DNA of 64,000 bases from G963675935 sp963823895 (GTDB taxonomy: Bacteria; Planctomycetota; Planctomycetia; Pirellulales; Thermoguttaceae): NCBI GenBank assembly GCA_963823895.1, contig CAWGNG010000018.1, positions 1 through 64,000 of the forward strand, given 5' to 3'. Positions 7,941 to 15,912 of the stretch are shown one piece after another. The position numbers and the translations under genes were made by a program. Every line of letters starts with the position of its first letter. The stretch's first letter is position 1. Under the pieces are notes generated by a model, which did no database searches, was not told where the DNA came from, and saw only the letters and a list, made by a program, of their open reading frames with translations.

Positions 7941-9278
7941 ATGCGAACAACCCTCCGCGCTCGGTACCTGTTCCCCGTCACCGGTGATCCGATTCGCCAC
8001 GGCGCGGTGAGCATTGAAGGGGAGCGAATCGTCGCTTGTGGTGCGGGCGTCCCGCGTGCGGGATGTCTTGCAGGCGGGACGCCTGCACCACAAGAAATCC
8101 GCGACCTGGGTAATGTCGCCATTCTGCCGGGGCTGGTCAACGCCCACGTACACCTCGATTTTAGCGACTTGTCGGCGCCGCTGGGGCATCGGGGTATCGG
8201 CTTTGCCGATTGGATTCGCTGCGTCATGGCGTTTCGGCAACAGCCCGCGCAGACTGAGCGGCAACCGGTAGCGCTGGGGCTCGCCGAGAGTCTTCGCGGC
8301 GGAGTGACCGCGCTTGGCGACATCGTTCAGCCCGGTGAGCCGCTCGTAGCCTCGCCGATCGACGTTACCGCGCTGCTGGAATTGATCGCCCCGACCGCCG
8401 ATCGCGTCGCCGCCGCTGTGGAACTGGCCAAAGCGCACCTGGTGGGGCAGACATTCGATTGTTGGTGCGGCAGTTGCACTGCCGTACCCGATAAGGCGTG
8501 GCAGTACAACTGCCACCCCAACACCGCATGCCCCACCGCCAGAAACGTGGGATTGAGTCCGCATGCCCCTTACAGTGTTCATCGCGACCTGCTGGCGGCG
8601 GTCGTCGAACTCTCGCAGCGGCACAAGATTCCGGTGGCGATGCACTTGGCCGAGTCGCCCGACGAGCTGGAACTGCTGCGGCATGGCGGCGGACCGCTGC
8701 GGGGCTTTCTGGAAGAGTTGGGAGCATGGGACGCGGCAGCCATCCCGCGCGGAGCGAGGCCGTTGGACTATTTGCGGCTGCTGGCCCGCGCCGAGCGTGC
8801 CTTGGTCATTCACGGCAACTTCCTGGATGACGAGGAGATCTCGTTGCTCGCTGCGGCTGCCGATCGGATGAGCGTCGTCTATTGCCCGCGCACGCACGAT
8901 TGGTTCGCACATCGCGATTACCCGCTGGAAAAGCTGCTCGCCGCCGGGGCGACGGTCGCGCTGGGCACCGACGGCCGCGGCTCGACGCCCGACTTGAGCC
9001 TGCTGGGCGAAATGCGTTGTGCCGCGCGAAAACACCCCGGCGTTCCGCTGGCCGCGATCCTGCGAATGGCCACGATCGCGGGCGCCCGCGCACTGGGGCG
9101 GGAAACGGAGATCGGCTCATTGGCCGCCGGCAAGCGGGCCGACCTGGCGATCGTGGCCCTGCCCGACCGCTCGGCTGACGATCCGCACGAGTTGCTGTTC
9201 GATCCCGCTGCGTCGGTCGTCGCCTGCTATTGCCGCGGCGCGGAGGCGTATCGCTCGGGAAACGCGGCGATCTCGTAG
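7941..9278 (+). CDS. Amidohydrolase, candidate aminodeoxyfutalosine deaminase
   Basis: A 445-residue metal-dependent hydrolase of the chlorohydrolase/TRZ family. Metal-binding and catalytic motifs are visible in order: NAHVHLDF (HxH), LSPHAPYSVH, MHLAES, VIHGNFLD and LGTDGRGS. The C-terminal composite sandwich domain contains IGSLAAGKRADLAIV. Its position after mqnA and mqnC suggests deamination of 6-amino-6-deoxyfutalosine to futalosine; this is inference from context, and other deaminase roles are possible. Two palindromic repeats lie inside the frame, adding about 20 residues near residues 32-52 and again near 174-194. Its 3' end overlaps the convergent sulfatase gene by 52 bp. Confidence 0.82.
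   Translation: MRTTLRARYLFPVTGDPIRHGAVSIEGERIVACGAGVPRAGCLAGGTPAPQEIRDLGNVAILPGLVNAHVHLDFSDLSAPLGHRGIGFADWIRCVMAFRQQPAQTERQPVALGLAESLRGGVTALGDIVQPGEPLVASPIDVTALLELIAPTADRVAAAVELAKAHLVGQTFDCWCGSCTAVPDKAWQYNCHPNTACPTARNVGLSPHAPYSVHRDLLAAVVELSQRHKIPVAMHLAESPDELELLRHGGGPLRGFLEELGAWDAAAIPRGARPLDYLRLLARAERALVIHGNFLDDEEISLLAAAADRMSVVYCPRTHDWFAHRDYPLEKLLAAGATVALGTDGRGSTPDLSLLGEMRCAARKHPGVPLAAILRMATIAGARALGRETEIGSLAAGKRADLAIVALPDRSADDPHELLFDPAASVVACYCRGAEAYRSGNAAIS
8035..8094. repeat. Palindromic repeat, family C, inside the amidohydrolase frame
   Basis: 21-bp arms (8035-8055, 8074-8094) with one mismatch, core GTGGTGC(G/A)GGCGTCCCGC. It is translated as a Cys/Gly/Pro-rich loop between the first strands and the metal-binding HxH. 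The same family occurs at 52582-52663. Confidence 0.88.
8461..8522. repeat. Palindromic repeat, family D, inside the amidohydrolase frame
   Basis: Imperfect 23-bp arms (8461-8483, 8500-8522) of the GTTGGGGTGGCAGTTGTACT family. It is translated as a Cys/Trp-rich insert just before LSPHAPYS. A better preserved copy is at 34620-34693 and a half copy at 11018-11045. Confidence 0.85.
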
Positions 9279-11002
9279 CAGACCCGCAGGTACGCTTCCC
9301 GCGCCATTGCGTCGGCGTCGCTGTGGATGTTGCCGTTTAGCCGTTGCCGCATCGCGCTGTTGGCATGGAAAAAGCGATCGCCGTTCAATCCGGCGCAGTC
9401 CAACAACAAACCGGGCAGAAAGCTGATGTCGCAGTCCATCTGCTGGCGATCGCTGTGCATGTTCGAGAGCAGGAAATACGGCGTTTGCAGCCAGGGCGCC
9501 GTGGCGGCCCATTCGGTCGCTTTCGCATCGAACATCGGGAAGGCGATTTCGCGGAACAGAGCGGTCATCGACGGCAGGTGATCGCCCACCAGCAACAACA
9601 GCGTCGGCGTTTCGGCGACGATCACCATGTCGGTCAAGCGCCGGATCATGCTGTTGGCGCTGCGGAGATGCCGCAGGTAATGGGCAAACGAGAGATGCCC
9701 CTCGCGGCTCAGACGCGGTTGGGTCGTAAACGGCGGCGTCGGCGCCGCAACCTCGTCGTCCCACGGGCCGTGGTTCTCCATCGTCACGCAATACAGGAAC
9801 GTTGGCTCGGCGGCCCGCCGCAGTTCCTCCTCGATTCGCGCCGCAATCGCCACGTCGGAGACGTACAGCCCTTCGCGCGGCGCCTCGGCGAAGTCGTGTT
9901 CGTCGAGAAAGCGGTCGAATCCCAACGAGATGCAGGCGTTGTCGCGGCCGTAAAAGCGGCGGTCGTGCGGGTGGATGATTGCCGTGCGGTATCCCAGCGA
10001 CTTGAGGTGCTTCGGCAGCGAATGCGTTCCGCTGCGGACGAGCGTGGTGTTCGGATTGCCGACGTTGTTGCAGAAACTCGCCAGGTTGATGCCCGTCAGC
10101 AGCGAATACTCGGAGCGGACCGTCCATCCGCCGTAGACCGGCACCCACGAACTGCCGTGATAGACGCTCCGCCGCACCGCGTCGTCGTAGGCCGTCAAGG
10201 GGTCGGGATCGACCAGCAGGCCCATCGAGCGCGGGTCCATGAACGCCTCGGCCAGCACGACGACGATGTGCGGCTTCCGCTGCGGCGACAACGAGAGGAG
10301 ATCGCCGTCGCCAAACCTCTTCGCTAGAATGGTCGCGGCGCTGGCCTCGTTCAGCGAACGAATCGCCGGGCGGGGAACGTTGTCGAGGCAGCGTACGAAC
10401 GTGGTCAAGAAGCCGCCGGCCGCCACGCTCGTCGGCAGATCGTAATCCCAGAACGGCACTTCCCACGCATCCAACAAGCGGATAATCAATGACTTGCCCC
10501 GCAGCGGCGCGAAGACGACCGCCATCGGCACGACCGAGAGCGCCGCCAACGAGAACCAGTACCGCCCGAACAGCCACGGTTCGCATACGAGCGCAGCGAC
10601 GTTCACCGCCAACGCCGCCGGCAAAACCCAGATCAGATAGCGGCTGCGACGGACGTAGCGGGCCAACAGCGGCCAGGAATGGGGCTGGCGGATGTTCAAG
10701 GCAATGTCGGACGGCGTCAGCGGCTCGTTCAGCAACAAGAACTTCCGGTTGTTGGCATACAGCAGGCAGACCAGCGCAGTCGACATCAACAGTAAGGGGG
10801 CGATGATCATCTGCAACAGCAGCGCGAAGCTGATCAGCACGGTCGCCTGCGGCAGGCACTGACCGATCAGCGCCGCCGACCAGGTGCGGTAGTCGAGTGC
10901 CGGTCCGGGGATAATGCGGCGGCGGAAGTAGAAATTGGCGCCGAGAAAAACGATCGCCGCCAGATCGACGATCGCCCAGTATGCAAGTTGCGACGTGATC
11001 AT
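9227..11002 (-). CDS. LtaS-like membrane sulfatase (alkaline phosphatase superfamily)
   Basis: A 591-residue protein with about five N-terminal membrane helices in the first 200 residues and an extracytoplasmic catalytic domain. Metal-site regions of the LtaS/sulfatase fold are visible: IVVVLAEAFMDP, the nucleophile region GGWTVRSEYSLLTG (the Thr being the likely nucleophile), TMENHGPW and LLLVGDHLPS. Lipoteichoic acid synthases and phosphoglycerol/phosphoethanolamine transferases share this plan. In a Gram-negative planctomycete the acceptor is unknown, but an envelope-glycan phosphotransferase is plausible. Its last 52 bp overlap the convergent amidohydrolase. Confidence 0.87.
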   Translation of the reverse strand: MITSQLAYWAIVDLAAIVFLGANFYFRRRIIPGPALDYRTWSAALIGQCLPQATVLISFALLLQMIIAPLLLMSTALVCLLYANNRKFLLLNEPLTPSDIALNIRQPHSWPLLARYVRRSRYLIWVLPAALAVNVAALVCEPWLFGRYWFSLAALSVVPMAVVFAPLRGKSLIIRLLDAWEVPFWDYDLPTSVAAGGFLTTFVRCLDNVPRPAIRSLNEASAATILAKRFGDGDLLSLSPQRKPHIVVVLAEAFMDPRSMGLLVDPDPLTAYDDAVRRSVYHGSSWVPVYGGWTVRSEYSLLTGINLASFCNNVGNPNTTLVRSGTHSLPKHLKSLGYRTAIIHPHDRRFYGRDNACISLGFDRFLDEHDFAEAPREGLYVSDVAIAARIEEELRRAAEPTFLYCVTMENHGPWDDEVAAPTPPFTTQPRLSREGHLSFAHYLRHLRSANSMIRRLTDMVIVAETPTLLLLVGDHLPSMTALFREIAFPMFDAKATEWAATAPWLQTPYFLLSNMHSDRQQMDCDISFLPGLLLDCAGLNGDRFFHANSAMRQRLNGNIHSDADAMAREAYLRVCYEIAAFPERYASAPRQ

Positions 11003-11017
11003 ATCTCGCTAAACTGT

Positions 11018-11045
11018 TGTTGGAGCGACAGTTGTACTGCCACCC
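11018..11045. repeat. Half copy of palindrome family D
   Basis: One arm only (GTTGGAGCGACAGTTGTACT and following CCACCC). The matching second arm is absent, so this is a remnant between the sulfatase and miaA. Confidence 0.55.
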
Positions 11046-11201
11046 TCGCTGCGGCAGAATGAGACTCTCCCGCTACCAAGTCTTGGAGTGCCCCTTCGCC
11101 GGGGCTTCCTATACCAGACCGCCCGCATTCGGCATACCCCATTTCCAGACAAGGCTGCGTTCCGCTGCCAACATTCGCCGCGTATTGTGCGCATACCACC
11201 C

Positions 11202-12173
11202 ATGCTAGCCAGTTTATCACGCGACTGCTGGTTTCTTGCCGGTTCGACGGCCTCGGGCAAGTCGGCGGTCGGCATGGAATTGGCCGGGCGGATCGGGGCC
11301 GAGATCGTCTCGCTCGATTCGATCGCTCTCTATCGGGGGATGGACATCGGCACGGCGAAACCGAGCGTGCAGGACCGGCGCGAGGTGCCGCACCATCTGA
11401 TCGACATCCTCGATCCCCACGAAGAGTTCAGTCTGGCCCAATACATCGAGGCTGCCGGGCGGGTCGCGGCCGAAATCTCCGGCCGCGGACGGCAAGTGCT
11501 CTTCGTCGGCGGCACGCCGCTCTACTTGAAGGGATTGCTACGCGGCGTCTTCCAAGGGCCGCCGGCCGATTGGGAACTCCGCCGCCGGCTGGCCGACGAG
11601 GCCCGGCAGCACGGCGACGTCTGGCTGCACGAGCATCTGGCGGCGATCGATCCTGTGGCCGCCGCCCGGCTGCACCCCAACGATACCCGCCGCCTCATCC
11701 GCGCGATCGAAGTGTTTGAGAAGCTGGGCCGGCCGATCAGCGAGTGGCAGCGGCAGTTCGAGATCGAGCGCCCAGCCGAGCAGTGCCGCGTGTTCGTGCT
11801 CGATTGGCCGAGAGAGGAGCTTTACGCTCGAATCGACCGCCGGGTCGAGCAGATGTTTTCCGCGGGACTAGTCGAGGAAGTGCGGCAACTCCTGGCCGCC
11901 CCGCGCCCGCTGGGGCGAACCGCTCGCCAAGCCGTCGGATACCGCGAGGTGATCGAACACCTCGATGGCCACCGCGGCTTGTCCGAGACCGTCGAGTTGG
12001 TCCGCCGTCACACCCGGCAACTCGCCAAACGGCAATGCACGTGGTTTCGCAGCTTAAGCGAATGTCGTTTCATCGTGGTTGCCGGACAACTTAACGTTGC
12101 GGAGACGGCCAAGCAAATCGCTTCGGCTGCCGCTTCGTCAGCGAGCAATTGCGGCGAACGGAATCGGGATTGA
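11202..12173 (+). CDS. miaA: tRNA dimethylallyltransferase MiaA
   Basis: A 323-residue protein from the ATG at 11202. It has the P-loop AGSTASGKS, the strand EIVSLDSIALYRGMDIGTAKP, FVGGTPLYLKGLL, and the C-terminal GYREVIEHL and QLAKRQCTWFR segments typical of MiaA. It transfers the dimethylallyl group to A37 of tRNAs reading UNN codons. An in-frame ATG 38 codons upstream would add non-homologous sequence that runs over intergenic DNA, so I rejected it. The gene stands alone between two minus-strand genes. Confidence 0.95.
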   Translation: MLASLSRDCWFLAGSTASGKSAVGMELAGRIGAEIVSLDSIALYRGMDIGTAKPSVQDRREVPHHLIDILDPHEEFSLAQYIEAAGRVAAEISGRGRQVLFVGGTPLYLKGLLRGVFQGPPADWELRRRLADEARQHGDVWLHEHLAAIDPVAAARLHPNDTRRLIRAIEVFEKLGRPISEWQRQFEIERPAEQCRVFVLDWPREELYARIDRRVEQMFSAGLVEEVRQLLAAPRPLGRTARQAVGYREVIEHLDGHRGLSETVELVRRHTRQLAKRQCTWFRSLSECRFIVVAGQLNVAETAKQIASAAASSASNCGERNRD

Positions 12174-12206
12174 CGGCATTCCTCCGTCAATCGCTGCCCT
12201 CACGCT

Positions 12207-13418
12207 TTAGGCGAACTGCGGAATCTTCATCAACTCGCCGTCTTTCAGTGCCGACTGATGGGCGACAACGCCGGCGACGGTCATGTTCAGGGCCGCGATA
12301 ATATCGACCATCGGCTTGCGGTCTTCGAGGATCGCGGTAACGAACTCATTCATCAGATGCCCGTGCGAGCCGCCGTGGCCGCCGGGGGCAACGCTAGGCG
12401 GCAGCGGGGGGCAGGCGAGATCGGGCAAGTTCCTTTCCAGCCCGTCGTACGCCATTCCCGTCATCGACCCGCGTTGGCCGCGCACTCGGCCCACTTCGCC
12501 GTTGAAACCGGGCGTGTCGAAACTCTCCGCCATTCGCGCCATTCCACCTTCGCTCGTCCGCAACAGGGCGATTTCCGTGGCAAATGCGTTCTTATAGGCG
12601 TTGTTCTGCGGCTGGTATTTCTTGAGCTTGCTCGGCATCCCGAAGCAGGAGACCGCGGTGAAACTGCCGCCGCTCACGCCGACGTAATAGGCGTTGGCGT
12701 GCGTCGGATACCATTGCGGCGGAAGCCCTGTTCGCCAGTCTCGATAGGAGGGAAGCCCGGTCGGCATGTAGTGGTAGTATTCTCCCTCGGCATAAACCAA
12801 CTTGCCGAACCCGCCGGCTCGATAAATCTGCCGCATCGCGTAACAGTCTTCGTGGAAGCAGGAGGTCTCGAACATCATGTACTTCCGCCCGCTCGATTTC
12901 ACGGCATCCAGCAACTTTTGAGCGTCTTCGATCGATCCGAAGACGGCCGGCACCGCGGTGGCCACGTGCTTGCCATGCTTGAGCACGTCGGTGCAATGGC
13001 GGGCGTGGCTGGCGGCGTCGGTCGCCACGAACACCGCCTCGATCGTCGCGTCCTTGACCAGTTCTTCCAGCGAAGGATACGTCTTTTCACAACGGCACTC
13101 CCTGGCCAGTTCGCTGCACCGATCGGGGAACAGATCGCTGACGGCCGCCACGGTCACGTTTGGATGATCCTGAAACCCGAAGGCCCAGCCGAACTTGCAC
13201 GCCCCGTTGCCGACGATTCCCACGCGGATTTTCCGATCCGATACCGGCTGCCAAACGCCCTTGGGACGCTCGGCCGACTTGACGCCCGACTCGCCCAGGA
13301 TTTTCGCGTCCGGCTTTTGCGCCGCGGCAGTTGTCAGCAACCCGCCAGCCGCCATCGCGCCGAACGAACCAAGAGCGGCATTGCGGAGAAACGAACGGCG
13401 TGAATCGAATTCACTCAT
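12207..13418 (-). CDS. Tat-exported Gfo/Idh/MocA-family oxidoreductase
   Basis: A 403-residue protein starting with a twin-arginine signal (DSRRSFLRNAALGSF, followed by a hydrophobic Ala/Gly-rich stretch). The Rossmann domain contains RVGIVGNGACKFG and AAVSDLFPDRC. The catalytic/substrate domain has AEGEYYHY and a Gly/His-rich GGHGGSHGHLMNEF near the C-terminus. The family oxidises or reduces sugars and cyclitols with NAD(P) bound tightly. Tat export of such enzymes is common in planctomycetes and suggests periplasmic carbohydrate turnover. The substrate is unknown. Confidence 0.9.
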   Translation of the reverse strand: MSEFDSRRSFLRNAALGSFGAMAAGGLLTTAAAQKPDAKILGESGVKSAERPKGVWQPVSDRKIRVGIVGNGACKFGWAFGFQDHPNVTVAAVSDLFPDRCSELARECRCEKTYPSLEELVKDATIEAVFVATDAASHARHCTDVLKHGKHVATAVPAVFGSIEDAQKLLDAVKSSGRKYMMFETSCFHEDCYAMRQIYRAGGFGKLVYAEGEYYHYMPTGLPSYRDWRTGLPPQWYPTHANAYYVGVSGGSFTAVSCFGMPSKLKKYQPQNNAYKNAFATEIALLRTSEGGMARMAESFDTPGFNGEVGRVRGQRGSMTGMAYDGLERNLPDLACPPLPPSVAPGGHGGSHGHLMNEFVTAILEDRKPMVDIIAALNMTVAGVVAHQSALKDGELMKIPQFA

Positions 13419-14091
13419 GGCAGGCTCCTTCGATCGCTACAACGGTGCGACGGCGTGAGGGTGGAGAGGTTGGCAGGTAGGTGGCGACCGAAGTACCTCC
13501 GGCGGTCACCGCGACAAATTCTCCGCTACCGGCACGAAAAAAGCAACAGGGCCTCGGACTGGCCTTTCGGTCTTTTCGTAGCCTGAGCCGCCGCGGCTTT
13601 CTTTCCTGGCGGCTCGGGGCACTATTGGTCAAATTTGGTGGTGGTCCGGCGTTTCGTCTCACACGTGCCAAGCAGTCGGGGCCCTGCATCGCCTGTTTGC
13701 GGCACAACGCTGCCCGACGGGCCGGTGTCTCGCACTGACGCGCAGGGGCTCGTTCGCGCAGTAGAAACGAGTTGCCGCTCTGCCGATGGGGGCTGGTCGT
13801 CTCCGGGCGCGTGTCACTCGCGCCCCATCTTCAGGAGTTTTCGGCACCTTGATTGTGAGACGGCAATTTGGGACGTGCCAGCCTTGAGTTACGATTGGAG
13901 ATGGCCGCGGATGTTCTGCACCGGCAAACGAAGGTGTCGCCTTGACACGCGGCGAATACCCGTTATGTTGAGGGGGTGATGCCCGTGGTGCAACTGTATG
14001 GTGTCGAAGGACGATTAGGAGCCAGAATCGCCTGCAAATACTGGAGAAATAGAAAAGGAAGTCTGAACCACACGCCAATCGAGGTTTTCAG
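13419..14091. other. Intergenic region without a convincing gene
   Basis: No frame gives a recognisable or well-composed protein. The base composition becomes more AT-rich towards 14000, where the following lower-GC gene begins. Confidence 0.5.
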
Positions 14092-15585
14092 ATGAGCAAG
14101 AAACATCGTGCCGGACAGGGAATGTTGAACATAAGAGCCATTCGTTTGGTATGTTATGTTTTTGGCGGCTTTATTCTTTTCAACCAAGCATACGGTGAGG
14201 ATCTCACATTGGAGATCATCGCCAAGAACCTGCGTAAGAATTCCGAGTCCTTTAGATCAATTTCCATCTCATCGGTTGGCACTTCGACCTCTTTTGAAAT
14301 CGATCTGGAGGCCGGATCAACGAAAATTGAGAACAAGCACGAATTTAATGGGTTTCGTTTCAAAGTGCCGAAAGATGCCAAGGGCGCTGACTTCTTGTGG
14401 TATTTCAATGTCCCTTCGTGTTGGGCAAATTGGTACATTCTTCCAATATCTGGGGCGATAAAAGGAGGGTTCACTGACTGGCTTTGTGCAGACAAGGTTT
14501 ATCAAAATTACGACCGTGCAGGAGCTAAAGATCGTGTTCGCGTACTGCAAACCCTCAATTCGGATTATTTTCAACAGGGCCAGGAGTACCTGATCTGGTT
14601 CCGCAAGGTGGCTGAAGGGAAAGCAGCAGACCTCAAAAGTGTTGTCTCCTTCAGGAAGAAAGAGGACGATTGGGATTTTGACAAGATCGAAACAGCCCTG
14701 GGGCTGAAACCACAGGGCGCAAAAGAGCAGGTTGTCGCACTTCATTCCAGAGGCGGGGAAGTACTGCTGGACAAGCAATTCTTCGCTTTGTCTTATGCTG
14801 AAGAACGAATAGACAGCGTCTTCTTTAACATCAGGAATACCAAAGCGATGGAGGGTGGTCTTTTCATCACAATGGAAATCGCAGTCCCGCCGTGCAAAAC
14901 ACATCCTCTACTCAGGGAGATTGCAAAGAAATATGGGGTGGCAGATTTTGTGAGGAGTTCGGAAGAGGAGGAAAAAGTATTGAGTCATTCCGATGGATCA
15001 CCTCATGAGAAGGGCAAGAACACGGTGACGTATTACTATGACTACTTTGGTTTTGAGGTGCCATCGGGGGATTCAGAAAATAGGGTCAGCAGGGTGGTGA
15101 CGTATGGCATCAATTTTTCCGACATCAAGTCCGTGGATGAGAAACCACACTTCTCGCAGCTTTCTATGAAGAACCTTACCGTTTTTCACGCCAATCGAGC
15201 GGAGGTCGGTCGATTGTATTTTTTTCTTGAAGGGGCTAAGAAACCGCTGGTGATAAGGGAGCCACCCAGCGGACGGTACAAGAGAGAGGATGAAACGTTG
15301 GAATGCCTGGGTAGTGGAAAGTGGACTTGGAAAAGCTATTACCCGAACGGGAAGTTGTCTCGGTCAGTTCCCTTTGAGAAAAACTTGATGAATGGAATGA
15401 CGCAGGGTTATTACGAGAATGGAAACAAGGCATTTGTTGCGTCCTACAAAGACGGAGAATTGCACGGCTGGGTGATTCAATATTCCGAAGGCGGGAAAGA
15501 GACGAATCGCGTCATGTATGAAAACGGCCAAGAGAAACGTGCGAATTCAAGCGCCGAGCAAAAAGGGGCCTCGGATAAGAAATAG
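14092..15585 (+). CDS. Secreted protein of unknown function with YwqK/MORN-like C-terminal repeats
   Basis: A 497-residue protein with an N-terminal hydrophobic signal (LVCYVFGGFILFNQAYGE). The middle is unrecognised, rich in charged and aromatic residues. The last 80 residues hold repeats of the form YYPNGKLSRSVPF, YYENGNKAF and QYSEGGKETNRVMYENGQ, as in the YwqK/MORN_2 family. YwqK-type repeats are often annotated as antitoxins, but this large exported protein is unlikely to be one. Codon use is clearly less GC-rich than that of its neighbours, which suggests acquisition by transfer or a fast-evolving lineage-specific gene. Confidence 0.75.
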   Translation: MSKKHRAGQGMLNIRAIRLVCYVFGGFILFNQAYGEDLTLEIIAKNLRKNSESFRSISISSVGTSTSFEIDLEAGSTKIENKHEFNGFRFKVPKDAKGADFLWYFNVPSCWANWYILPISGAIKGGFTDWLCADKVYQNYDRAGAKDRVRVLQTLNSDYFQQGQEYLIWFRKVAEGKAADLKSVVSFRKKEDDWDFDKIETALGLKPQGAKEQVVALHSRGGEVLLDKQFFALSYAEERIDSVFFNIRNTKAMEGGLFITMEIAVPPCKTHPLLREIAKKYGVADFVRSSEEEEKVLSHSDGSPHEKGKNTVTYYYDYFGFEVPSGDSENRVSRVVTYGINFSDIKSVDEKPHFSQLSMKNLTVFHANRAEVGRLYFFLEGAKKPLVIREPPSGRYKREDETLECLGSGKWTWKSYYPNGKLSRSVPFEKNLMNGMTQGYYENGNKAFVASYKDGELHGWVIQYSEGGKETNRVMYENGQEKRANSSAEQKGASDKK

Positions 15586-15912
15586 GTTTCCGGTGCTACG
15601 CCCCCTACAACGCCATGTTCGTACGCGCCCAGATGCCGGGAGCACCGTTCGCCACCGCCCATCGGTGGAGCAGGCAGTAATCGTGATGCCTCGGCGGCGT
15701 GAAGGCGGCCCCGCATCATTGATTGGGTTACGTCATGATTCGTTGCGGGGCTTATCTGCTCGTACGTGTTCTCGGACATCCCAGAATACTACCCCTTTTT
15801 CGGACTGACGGCAGGCCAACTTGCGTGCGTCGGTCGCATTGACCGATACAACTGACCCTACGAGATTCCGCTACTGCCGCCAATTCTGCGCGATCGGCCG
15901 TCGTGGGATCCG
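15586..15912. other. Intergenic region without a convincing gene
   Basis: The spacer between the convergent YwqK-like gene and cphA shows no coding signal or clear repeat. Confidence 0.5.
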
